Notes under the pieces: model-generated
Seen by the model: the letters and a program-made list of their open reading frames with translations, nothing else
Databases searched by the model: none
What the model was told of the DNA's origin: nothing
Shown here: positions 56,122 to 64,000 of the stretch, in pieces
Layout of the letters: every line of letters starts with the position of its first letter
Position numbering within the stretch: the first letter of the stretch is position 1
Source: Bizionia argentinensis JUB59
Lineage (GTDB): Bacteria; Bacteroidota; Bacteroidia; Flavobacteriales; Flavobacteriaceae
NCBI RefSeq assembly: GCF_000224335.1
Contig: NZ_AFXZ01000002.1
Location: forward strand, 62,001 to 126,000
DNA: 64,000 bases
Direction of reading: 5' to 3'
Translations under genes and position numbers: made by a program

Positions 56122-58004
56122 CTGTTATAGATATTAAAATACCATTTTTGAAATGTATAAAATGCCCAAACCTTATAACTGTTATCTTCTTTTCCTGATA
56201 AATGATTTAAAACTAAAGGCCTGATATAGTTACTGTTAAATATGTTCTGTTTGCTTAATAGTTTACTATCAATATAGCTTTTCAATTCACTTTTTAAACT
56301 ACTTCGAAGCCAATCTCCGACGGGAACGATAAAGCCTTTTTTAGATTTTTCTAAAAACCCTTGCGGAAATTTATGTTTAAAAGCTTCTTTTAAAATATGT
56401 TTTTTACTCCAGCCTTTTAATAAATAATTTTCCGGTAAACTATTGGCAAAATCCCAAAGCGTTTTGTTTAAAAATGGCGCGCGACACTCTAAGGAGTTCA
56501 TCATGCTTGTTCTGTCCACTTTAACAAGCATGTCGCCCTCAAGACTTACTAGTCTGTCTATTTCGCGATAATCGTGCAAGGAATTTGGCTTGCTAATATG
56601 TGCTTTGTAGTGAGTAAATGGATTATCAATGCTGTGTTCTAGATTTAATAACTGTCCACTATCGTTTGCGAAACCTAATGAAATAATATTCCAGTAATTA
56701 TCACCAGAATAATCGATTGCTTGAAGGATTTTTTTTAGCTTAAAGCGTTTTCCTCGATTATCGTCTTTAGTTGATAATAAGCTTAAAAGTATCGGTTTTG
56801 TGCTATTATGCAGAAACTCTGGTACTGTTTTGATATAGCGGTTGTTTAAGTTTCCCATATAATACTTGTTGTAACCCCCAAAAACTTCATCGCCACCATC
56901 GCCAGTAAGTGCGACTTTCACGAAATCTGATGTCTTTTTTGAAACCAAATAAGTTGGCAAAGCTGATGAGTCGGCAAAAGGTTCATCAAAATTCAATAAA
57001 ATGGCATTTATATGTTCTTTTATGTCGTTTTCTGAAATAATAAATTCGTGATGATTGCTATTAATAAGTTTGGCTACGAGTTTTGATTTGTCAGTTTCAT
57101 CAAAAACTGCTTTGTCAAAACCAATTGAGAATGTATCTATTTTAGTACTTGATAATTGCGATAGTCCTAGGCTTACAATGGATGAGTCTACACCACCAGA
57201 TAGAAACGTTCCAATGGGTACATCGCTAATGCTGCGACTTTCAATACTAGTCATCATTAAGTCGTTTAGTTTTGCTTTAGCAGTATTAAATGATAAATTA
57301 CTTTTTTCCGCTTTAAGTGAATTGATTTCGGTTATAATAGTTGAATGATCCTCTAAATTGTAAGTTATATAATGATTGGCTTCTAACTTGTAAATATTCT
57401 CATATATAGAGAAAGGCGCTGGAATATATGTCAGTTTAAAAAATAAATTCAATCCTATTTTAGAAATTTTAGGTTTATGCTGTAAAACGTTAATAATTGA
57501 CTTTAATTCGGAAGCGTAAAAAAATGAGTTATCAGTTTTGGTGTAATAAAGTGGTTTTTCGCCAAAGAAATCGCGAGCAATAATTAGTTTCTTTTTTAGA
57601 CTGTCGTGAATGCTAAAAGCAAACATCCCGTCTAGTTTTTTAAAGGATTTTTCACCTTCAATTTCATATAACTTTAAGACAACCTCCGTGTCACTTTTCG
57701 TTTTAAAAGTATGTCCTTGTGTTTCTAAATCTGCGCGTAATTTTCTATAATTATAAATTTCACCATTAAAAACAATAGTAATACTATCACTCTCATTAGA
57801 AATAGGTTGATGACCTGTGGTTAAATCTATAATTGAAAGTCTACGCATAGCCATTGCCACTGTAAATGTATCAGAATTATTATAATAAAACCCTGAATCG
57901 TCAGGGCCACGATGAATGATAACCTGATTCATTTCATTAAGAATACTTAAGGTATCTTCTGAAAGGAGATGTGACGATTTTATAAAACCATTTATTCCGC
58001 ACAT
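56118..58004 (-). CDS. asparagine synthase (glutamine-hydrolysing)-like amidotransferase 1
   Basis: A 628-residue AsnB-type enzyme. Cys2 of MCGINGFIK is the glutaminase nucleophile; the Ntn domain has RRLSIIDLTTGHQPI and NGEIYNY. The synthetase domain has the P-loop LSGGVDSSIV and the TGDGGDEVFGGY motif. Paralogues in capsule loci are thought to amidate sugar acids rather than make asparagine. It is the last gene of a six-gene minus-strand block and follows a GT4 gene by three bases. A second copy lies 2.2 kb upstream. Confidence 0.92.
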   Translation of the reverse strand: MCGINGFIKSSHLLSEDTLSILNEMNQVIIHRGPDDSGFYYNNSDTFTVAMAMRRLSIIDLTTGHQPISNESDSITIVFNGEIYNYRKLRADLETQGHTFKTKSDTEVVLKLYEIEGEKSFKKLDGMFAFSIHDSLKKKLIIARDFFGEKPLYYTKTDNSFFYASELKSIINVLQHKPKISKIGLNLFFKLTYIPAPFSIYENIYKLEANHYITYNLEDHSTIITEINSLKAEKSNLSFNTAKAKLNDLMMTSIESRSISDVPIGTFLSGGVDSSIVSLGLSQLSSTKIDTFSIGFDKAVFDETDKSKLVAKLINSNHHEFIISENDIKEHINAILLNFDEPFADSSALPTYLVSKKTSDFVKVALTGDGGDEVFGGYNKYYMGNLNNRYIKTVPEFLHNSTKPILLSLLSTKDDNRGKRFKLKKILQAIDYSGDNYWNIISLGFANDSGQLLNLEHSIDNPFTHYKAHISKPNSLHDYREIDRLVSLEGDMLVKVDRTSMMNSLECRAPFLNKTLWDFANSLPENYLLKGWSKKHILKEAFKHKFPQGFLEKSKKGFIVPVGDWLRSSLKSELKSYIDSKLLSKQNIFNSNYIRPLVLNHLSGKEDNSYKVWAFYTFQKWYFNIYNS

Positions 58005-58007
58005 AAA

Positions 58008-59165
58008 CTAAATACTATCAATTAAACGCTTCACTTGTAGACCAATATTTTTGACATCATAATTTTTAGCACGCTCAAAACTTAAGTCGCTATACATTTC
58101 TCTCATTTCTGGGTTTTGTTGAAAATACTTTATAGCTTTAGATAGTCCTTCTGCATCATCCACATGGACTAATAAACCGTATTTTGCTTTCGCAAAGGAT
58201 CCTGTTAAAATTTCAACTGTTTCGTTATTGTTAAGTAACTCCAACGGTCCAGACATGCAATTGGTGCTAATTATGGGCAAACCTACTGACATGGCTTCTA
58301 AAACGACATTAGGAAACCCTTCTGTTAAAGAGCTTAAAACAAAGCAATGACCATTTACAATATGGAATTTAACATTATTTACATTGCCGTTAAAATGAAT
58401 TTGATCTGAAATATTTAATATTTTTGTTAATGCTAAAAGATTAGTTTGTAAGGAGCCATCACCATAAATTTCGAGATAAAAATTATTCGTCAATTTACTG
58501 ATAGCCTTAATAATACTTTTCTGATTTTTAACAGGAATTAATCTTCCAACCGTTACTACTTTAAATATAGCGTTTAAGTCTGTATATTCTTTTAATTTAG
58601 GCTTTTCAGGTATGGTTAAAATAGGGTTGTAAATTACGGATGTATTAATCTTTAAATTATAATTAGCGATTAAATCATTGTTTATATAAATAGAATTTGA
58701 AAACAGCTTATCATTTTTATTATAAAAATAGGGTATAAGCAGGCTGGTAAGAAATGATGTTGCCTTGTCCTCTTTGTACATAATAGAGGGAAAGCAGCGT
58801 TCACTAATAATAGTTTTTAAATTTGTATTAAGCATTTTCGCAATACCGTTTATAATATTTTGACGCACTAGAAACGATATAGCGACTTCAATTTTTTCAT
58901 CCTTTAAAACCTTTCGATACGCGAAAATGAATTTTACATTATCTATCATTTTTGCAAATAAAGAGGTTTTAAAAGTTTCGTTAGGTTTAGATAGAATTCT
59001 GACATTTGTATCTTTATGAATGGGTAGTTTAATTTCATTATAAAGAAGAATTAAAGTCACATCGTAATATTTAGTAAGCTCATAAAGTAACAAGCTAACC
59101 ACCTTTTCAGCGCCGCCATAACCAATAGCAGAAATAAATAGTCCTATTTTTCTTTTTTCAGACAT
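58008..59165 (-). CDS. GT4 glycosyltransferase
   Basis: A 385-residue GT4 enzyme. The N-terminal GYGGAEKVVSLLLYELTKYY and the C-terminal EX7E in TEGFPNVVLEAMSVGLP are clear; VGRLIPVKNQ is the donor-site strand. It overlaps the next GT4 start by eight bases. Donor and acceptor unknown; it and its neighbour share the GGAE(K/R) start and EGFPNV motif and could be distant paralogues. Confidence 0.92.
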   Translation of the reverse strand: MSEKRKIGLFISAIGYGGAEKVVSLLLYELTKYYDVTLILLYNEIKLPIHKDTNVRILSKPNETFKTSLFAKMIDNVKFIFAYRKVLKDEKIEVAISFLVRQNIINGIAKMLNTNLKTIISERCFPSIMYKEDKATSFLTSLLIPYFYNKNDKLFSNSIYINNDLIANYNLKINTSVIYNPILTIPEKPKLKEYTDLNAIFKVVTVGRLIPVKNQKSIIKAISKLTNNFYLEIYGDGSLQTNLLALTKILNISDQIHFNGNVNNVKFHIVNGHCFVLSSLTEGFPNVVLEAMSVGLPIISTNCMSGPLELLNNNETVEILTGSFAKAKYGLLVHVDDAEGLSKAIKYFQQNPEMREMYSDLSFERAKNYDVKNIGLQVKRLIDSI

Positions 59166-60255
59166 CCAGGTTTTTCGTTGATAATTTTAAAAATAGATTT
59201 TTGTATTCGTTGATAATTTTAATGCTGCTAAACCTACTTTTAACCACTTCGCTTACAGTTTCAGGTTTAAACGGAAAAGTAACCCTCATTTTATTTAAAT
59301 AGACTACATAGTCTTTAATTGTATCTGCAACATAACCGTTTTTACCTGGTTCAATAATCTCATCCAAACCTCCCGGTGCGTTAAAAGCTAGGATCGGTGT
59401 TCCTACAACGCAACTCTCAATAAGCACGTTTGGAAAACCTTCCACATAAGACCCTTGTAGGAATAAATCAGCAGCCGCCAAATAGACTTCTACTTTATTT
59501 GTATAGCTAATATACTTTATATTTTTTGTTAAGCCTTTACTATCAAGTAATTCAAAAATTTTTTCTTTTTCATTACCAGAACCTATGATGATATATTCAA
59601 AAGGGTATTTAAGTTGTGAAAGCGCTTCAATAATACGTTCATGGCCTTTCTCTTTACTTAAGCGTCCAATGGTAATAAATTGTAAGGGTTTAGAAGTGTC
59701 ACGACCGTTTGTTTTAATATTAAAGCTTTTAGTAATAGGGTTATTGATTAAAATAGTCTTGGATTTCGGTACATTATAATTGGCAATCATATCCTTTTGC
59801 ATGTCTTTGGATTGGCAAATAATACAATCCACTAGTTTGTATGCCAACACAATCATAGCTTTCGGAAATGCTTTATTAGTATATGGATTATGTTTATTTA
59901 AAACCGTTAAAACATTGGCTTCTCGCGCTACAAATTTTATTTTTCTGAAAAAGGGCGACATAAAAGCAATCATCGTATTCAGATGTACAATAGAACTGAC
60001 GACAATATCCGGTTTGTGTTTTCTGAAATACAGAAATAAGCTCCTAAAAGCCTTCAGAACACGTGGTTTATTCAAATATACTATATGAAGGTTTTCTAAA
60101 TGATAAACTGTATCTTTTTCATAGCCTGTAATAAGTAAAGTAACCGAAAATTGATTAGAATCTAAATTTTGCGCCACATATGATAATATACGCTCCGCGC
60201 CACCAGCAGCTAAAGATGGTAAAACAAAGAAAATATGAGTTTTAGAGTGATTCAT
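59158..60255 (-). CDS. GT4 glycosyltransferase
   Basis: A 365-residue GT4 enzyme. MNHSKTHIFFVLPSLAAGGAERI is the natural N terminus, and its ATG overlaps the preceding stop as TAATG; an earlier in-frame ATG would add 28 residues lying inside the previous gene and is unlikely. The EX7E motif is in VEGFPNVLIESCVVGTP, and IGRLSKEKGHERI marks the donor site. It is between an AsnB-like gene and another GT4. Sugar specificity unknown. Confidence 0.92.
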   Translation of the reverse strand: MNHSKTHIFFVLPSLAAGGAERILSYVAQNLDSNQFSVTLLITGYEKDTVYHLENLHIVYLNKPRVLKAFRSLFLYFRKHKPDIVVSSIVHLNTMIAFMSPFFRKIKFVAREANVLTVLNKHNPYTNKAFPKAMIVLAYKLVDCIICQSKDMQKDMIANYNVPKSKTILINNPITKSFNIKTNGRDTSKPLQFITIGRLSKEKGHERIIEALSQLKYPFEYIIIGSGNEKEKIFELLDSKGLTKNIKYISYTNKVEVYLAAADLFLQGSYVEGFPNVLIESCVVGTPILAFNAPGGLDEIIEPGKNGYVADTIKDYVVYLNKMRVTFPFKPETVSEVVKSRFSSIKIINEYKNLFLKLSTKNLDV

Positions 60256-62105
60256 TATTTTATGATATAACCTTTTCCGGTCGTATTTAACCATTGTTTT
60301 AAAACGAGTAATTTCCAGATTAAGGGATAATGATTCCAACTACCATCCATGTGTTGTTCAATCATTTTATGAACTTCATCCGCATCAATATTGGGTATTT
60401 GCCGCAAACTTGTTATATCTAATTCCGACAAAACATAATCCTGTAATTCATTTTTAAACCATTCCTTAAAAGGCATGGTGAATCCTGCTTTGGGTCTATC
60501 AAATATTTCTTTCGGGACATATTGATAAAGAACGTCTTTTAAAATCCGCTTTTGGTTTTTAGCTTTAAATTTAAAATGTGTAGGGAGAGATTGTGCAAAC
60601 TCCACAATCTTATGATCCATAAGAGGTGCACGAGCTTCAAGAGAATATGCCATAGTTGCGCGATCTACTTTAGTATTTATGTCCCAATTCAGATAGGTTT
60701 TGATATCAAAATCGGTTAAACGTTCATAGAGGTTTTTATTGGTATGAAATAGATACTTTTTTTCAGTAACATCTGTGTAATCGAAATCCGATTTTAGCCA
60801 AGACATATTTACACCTGTAACCGATGCTAAATAAAGTGAATTGATATCATTTTGCTGCAAGCCTTTACCAATCATTTTCAATTTATAATACGGCATTAAA
60901 CCAGCGGTTTTTGCAATCGCATGTCTTAAACAATTAGGCAATTTATATAATATACTTACTTGTTTCATCCATTTGTAGCGTTCGTAACCAATAAAACTTT
61001 CATCGCCACCATCACCAGATAAAGCGACTGTCACTTTTTCACTTGCGTGCTTGGCAAGCAGCATGGATGGAATGGCAGAAGAATCCGCAAACGGTTCATC
61101 ATAATAATGACTAAAATTTTTAATTAAATCTAAACCTTCATTATAATTACAATCAATAATATGATGATCTGTTTGTAAATGATTAGCTACTTTTTGAGCG
61201 TAAATGCTTTCATCAAAACCTTTCTCATTAAATTTAACGGAAAACGTTTTCACCTTACTATTCGTTGTTTTTGTGGCTAATGCTGCAACCACAGAAGAAT
61301 CTACACCACCAGAAAGAAAAACACCCACAGGAACATCGGCAAATAAACGTGTTGAAACAGCGTTACGAATTAATCCGTCTAAATCCTTAACAGCAGCTTG
61401 ATAGCTCCCTTGATAAGGGTTTCTTATTGTAGTGTCAATATCCCAATAAACACGATCTTTAAACTTATAATTAATTAAATCGAATGAAAAGCAATGACCA
61501 GCTTGTAGCTTTTTAATTTCATTAAAAATAGAATACGGATCAGGAATAGCATCCCAAGCTAAATAATAACTAATCGCTTTATTCGATATCGTTAAATTAT
61601 TATGATGCAGTTGAATGGACGACAACTGACTTGCAAATTCAAAGTGTTTGTCATTTATATAATAATAAAATGGTTTTTTGCCCAAACGGTCACGAGCGCC
61701 GAAGAGTTTTTGTTTTGTTTCATCATAAATTACAAAAGCAAACATACCATCTAGGTATTTTAAGCAATCTTCTCCATATTCTAAATATGTAGCACAGATT
61801 ACTTCAGTGTCACTTGTTGTATGGAATTCGTAGTTTTTAGCTTCTAATTGTTTTTTCAGGATTTTGAAATTATAAATCTCGCCATTAAAAACAATATGAA
61901 TGTTGTTATTATAGGTGAATGGCTGATTGGATCGTTCATCAACATCAATAATTGCTAATCGGTTATGTCCAAAAATGATGGGTCTATAAGCGTCTCCCAG
62001 AAATTTAAAACCCTGTTTATCTGGACCGCGAAATTTGGTGCGTTCTAGCTTATCTTGAAGCTGACTTTTAGTGTATATTATTGTTGATCCGTAAATTCCG
62101 CACAT
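60255..62105 (-). CDS. asparagine synthase-like amidotransferase 2
   Basis: A 616-residue AsnB-type enzyme with Cys2 (MCGIYGSTI), NRLAIIDVDERSNQP and NGEIYNFK in the glutaminase domain, and LSGGVDSSVVAAL and SGDGGDESFIGY in the synthetase domain. It shares the plan of the copy at 56118-58004 but differs in detail, so the two likely act on different acceptors. It begins two bases after the polymerase stop. Amidation of a uronic acid in the polymer is the working inference. Confidence 0.92.
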   Translation of the reverse strand: MCGIYGSTIIYTKSQLQDKLERTKFRGPDKQGFKFLGDAYRPIIFGHNRLAIIDVDERSNQPFTYNNNIHIVFNGEIYNFKILKKQLEAKNYEFHTTSDTEVICATYLEYGEDCLKYLDGMFAFVIYDETKQKLFGARDRLGKKPFYYYINDKHFEFASQLSSIQLHHNNLTISNKAISYYLAWDAIPDPYSIFNEIKKLQAGHCFSFDLINYKFKDRVYWDIDTTIRNPYQGSYQAAVKDLDGLIRNAVSTRLFADVPVGVFLSGGVDSSVVAALATKTTNSKVKTFSVKFNEKGFDESIYAQKVANHLQTDHHIIDCNYNEGLDLIKNFSHYYDEPFADSSAIPSMLLAKHASEKVTVALSGDGGDESFIGYERYKWMKQVSILYKLPNCLRHAIAKTAGLMPYYKLKMIGKGLQQNDINSLYLASVTGVNMSWLKSDFDYTDVTEKKYLFHTNKNLYERLTDFDIKTYLNWDINTKVDRATMAYSLEARAPLMDHKIVEFAQSLPTHFKFKAKNQKRILKDVLYQYVPKEIFDRPKAGFTMPFKEWFKNELQDYVLSELDITSLRQIPNIDADEVHKMIEQHMDGSWNHYPLIWKLLVLKQWLNTTGKGYIIK

Positions 62106-62107
62106 AA

Positions 62108-63220
62108 TTATTCTTCTATATTTTCGACCTCTAAAGGTATTTCTTGTCGTACTTTATGATACAACCAAATGGACACAAAAAGGACATCGTATTTTTCAAA
62201 ATAGTTGTGGGCTACCATCAGGTAACCAACTATGGCTATGGCTAAGTAAGCGTATTCCTGGTTTTTTCGTAAATATTTAAAACTTCTAATAGTCATAGCC
62301 AAATAGATAATAACAATTAATAAAAAGGCTATAATACCAGCCTCTCCTAAAACCATTAAAAATGTATTGTGCACGCCGTATTCCACCGTTACTAAACTTG
62401 ATGCACCACGCATAGATTTATAACCAGCACCTGCAATAATATTATTTGTTATAAGATCGGAAAAATAGAACCAAGTTTCGTCCCGAGAACCTTCCGTTAT
62501 GGTTTGTGTCTCTATTTCTTCGCTGCTGCTAAACACACTTTTTAAGGCAGAAAAGCGTGCTTTATTTAGCTGGAGAGTGGAGGCTGTAAAAATAAAAACT
62601 AACGCGATAGAGCCAATAGCAAGAGTTTGAATGTTTTTTTTATTTGCAAAAATAGAAACTAAATTAATGACAACTAAAAATAATAGAAAAGAACGCGAAA
62701 GTGTAAAAATACCACAAACAATTAGCGTAAACTGAATAAGTAGTTTTAGTTTATAATTTTTAATGATATAAGATAAAGTAAATCCAAATAAGCATATAAA
62801 TCCGGCTTTATTCGCATTGAGATAAAAACCGCCATATCGCCCAAAAGAATCTGGGAAAACTATAGCATTCACGGCAATGCTTAAAGCACCAATGAGCAGA
62901 AATATAAGTAATTCTGTATCTGTTGTTTTTTTTGTAATTTGATTAACACATATTATAAATATAAAATATCGAACGGCATCCTTTATTAGTTCTGTTGTAT
63001 CTCCAGAATACTGTAGTCCAGAAAATATAAAAAAGCAAATTCCCAAAACAATAAATGGCCAAACAGGTTTAGATTTTTCAGCAAAAAAGAAGTAAATAAT
63101 TACCGAAACAAATAACAGTAAATTAGTAATGGAACCGAATAACGGTCCAAGATAATGTAAACTAAACGTGGGGATGTTTAGGAGTATTAAAGTTAATGCT
63201 ATGTATTTTAATATTTTCAT
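62108..63220 (-). CDS. O-antigen ligase/polymerase family protein (Wzy-like)
   Basis: A 370-residue integral membrane protein with about ten to eleven hydrophobic helices. A longer polar loop (about residues 220-280) ends in the Wzy_C hallmark EYGVHNTFLMVLGEAG. Between a flippase and glycosyltransferases, polymerisation of repeat units is more likely than lipid A ligation. Sequence in this family is poorly conserved, so the call rests on topology, the HN-containing motif and context. Confidence 0.85.
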   Translation of the reverse strand: MKILKYIALTLILLNIPTFSLHYLGPLFGSITNLLLFVSVIIYFFFAEKSKPVWPFIVLGICFFIFSGLQYSGDTTELIKDAVRYFIFIICVNQITKKTTDTELLIFLLIGALSIAVNAIVFPDSFGRYGGFYLNANKAGFICLFGFTLSYIIKNYKLKLLIQFTLIVCGIFTLSRSFLLFLVVINLVSIFANKKNIQTLAIGSIALVFIFTASTLQLNKARFSALKSVFSSSEEIETQTITEGSRDETWFYFSDLITNNIIAGAGYKSMRGASSLVTVEYGVHNTFLMVLGEAGIIAFLLIVIIYLAMTIRSFKYLRKNQEYAYLAIAIVGYLMVAHNYFEKYDVLFVSIWLYHKVRQEIPLEVENIEE

Positions 63221-63230
63221 ATATTAAAGC

Positions 63231-64000
63231 TTAACTCGTTAAAAGTTGTTTTTGTTTGTTAGTATATTTATAAAATACAAATATTTTTAAAACTTGAATA
63301 ATCGTAGTACATAAGGCAATGCCAATCAGTCCAATCCAATTCATTAAAATAAAATCTAATATAATATTTAAGAGCATACTACCTAAAGAGACATAAGCCA
63401 TAAAAGCATTTTTATTAATGCTTGTAAGAAATTTGACAAATAAATTTCCGCATATAATAAACGGCACGCCAACTAAATATATAATTTGAATTTTGGATAC
63501 GATAGCGGTATCATTAGCAGTGAAACTGTTCCTTTCAAACAACAGCGCTACTATTTCTGTTGAAAATATACTGACAATTATCATTATAATCATGAGTACA
63601 ATAAAAATCCATTTATTGAGTAAAAACAAAGTTTTAAATGATTTTTTGGGGTCATCTATGGTTAATTTAGAGAAATAGGGCAAGAGAACATTTCCCAACG
63701 CAATAATAAATATAGTGGTGAAGAATGCTGGAATTTTCATACCGTAATTCAAAGCCGCAATAGAACCTACAATAAGTTGAGCTGCAAAATATTGGTCCGT
63801 TACAGGAATTAATCCTGTTAAAAATCCTGATGATACTTTTGCTGGAACTTGCTTGAACATCAAAATTGCATTTGGACTTTTAAAATCTGGTTTTTCTAAT
63901 TTCAAAATACGTTTTCGTAATGAAATTAACACTAAAAAGAATAATTGCAGAATGCTTCCTATTAGCATGCCAATAGCTAGAACACTCGTGCCAAGTTCCT
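63231..64000 (-). CDS. MurJ/Wzx-type lipid-linked oligosaccharide flippase, cut by window end
   Basis: C-terminal half of a multi-helix flippase of the MVF superfamily; at least six transmembrane segments are seen in 245 residues after the first in-frame Met. The frame stays open to base 64000 (reading ELGTSVLAIGM before that Met), so the gene continues past the window and the Met is internal. Motifs such as VTDQYFAAQLIVGSIAALNYG and GNVLLPYFSKL recall MurJ/MviN. In a capsule locus it probably flips the undecaprenyl-linked repeat unit. It is ten bases upstream of the polymerase gene. Confidence 0.88.
   Translation of the reverse strand, partial: ELGTSVLAIGMLIGSILQLFFLVLISLRKRILKLEKPDFKSPNAILMFKQVPAKVSSGFLTGLIPVTDQYFAAQLIVGSIAALNYGMKIPAFFTTIFIIALGNVLLPYFSKLTIDDPKKSFKTLFLLNKWIFIVLMIIMIIVSIFSTEIVALLFERNSFTANDTAIVSKIQIIYLVGVPFIICGNLFVKFLTSINKNAFMAYVSLGSMLLNIILDFILMNWIGLIGIALCTTIIQVLKIFVFYKYTNKQKQLLTS

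Overview
The window looks like a chromosomal segment of a member of the Bacteroidota, most likely family Flavobacteriaceae. The evidence is low G+C, coding by small conserved flavobacterial families (DUF6146, DUF6787, DUF937 and DUF5916 types), a TonB-dependent receptor, bacillithiol synthesis (BshA), weak ribosome binding sites, and several promoter-like boxes matching the Bacteroidota -7 consensus TAnnTTTG. No rRNA, tRNA, CRISPR array, insertion sequence or phage gene was recognised. Both window edges cut through genes: an Fe-S (CCG-domain) protein on the left and a polysaccharide flippase on the right.

Left part (1-42,081) is mostly housekeeping. It holds an Fe-S oxidoreductase subunit; a GH3/beta-lactamase fusion, bshA, and a sugar-1-kinase plus nucleotidyltransferase pair that together look like amino-sugar salvage; a D-lactate/2-hydroxyglutarate dehydrogenase-like FAD/Fe-S fusion; aroC; a dicarboxylate symporter; a small island of orphan secreted-protein genes with a cassette-like hairpin repeat (about 14.6-15.7 kb); a LolD-like ATPase; a DUF5916 outer-membrane protein; and a four-gene operon ending in a His-rich TonB receptor that is probably for zinc. 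Next come serC-serA-DUF937, an acyl-CoA reductase divergent from a ferredoxin, ychF, parE-ORF-parC (topoisomerase IV), a lipoprotein-terC unit, an XRE regulator divergent from an M14-like peptidase, an Lrp regulator, a DinB protein, aroB and proline dehydrogenase.

Right part (42,087-64,000) is one exopolysaccharide or capsule locus that continues beyond the window. It contains a Wzc-type tyrosine autokinase, a Wza-type export lipoprotein, a PglF/WbpM-like NDP-sugar dehydratase, two DegT-family aminotransferases, a PglC-like initiating sugar transferase, a polysaccharide deacetylase, three GT4 glycosyltransferases, two asparagine-synthase-like amidotransferases, a Wzy-like polymerase and a Wzx/MurJ-like flippase. 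These lie in three tightly packed minus-strand blocks. Between the blocks sit plus-strand genes that overlap the ends of the minus blocks: a tandem pair of FemAB/GNAT-like acyltransferases and a TupA-like ATP-grasp protein. The logic is a Wzx/Wzy-type polymer built on undecaprenyl phosphate, with 4-amino-sugar synthesis and probable amide or acyl decoration.

The points most worth a second look are a secreted-protein gene whose signal peptide and body are joined only by a -1 frameshift exactly at a U_UUA_AAA heptamer (14.7 kb); the cassette-like hairpin next to it; the repeated inverted repeats between the XRE regulator and the peptidase (37.2-37.4 kb); and the unusual enzyme mix of the polysaccharide locus.
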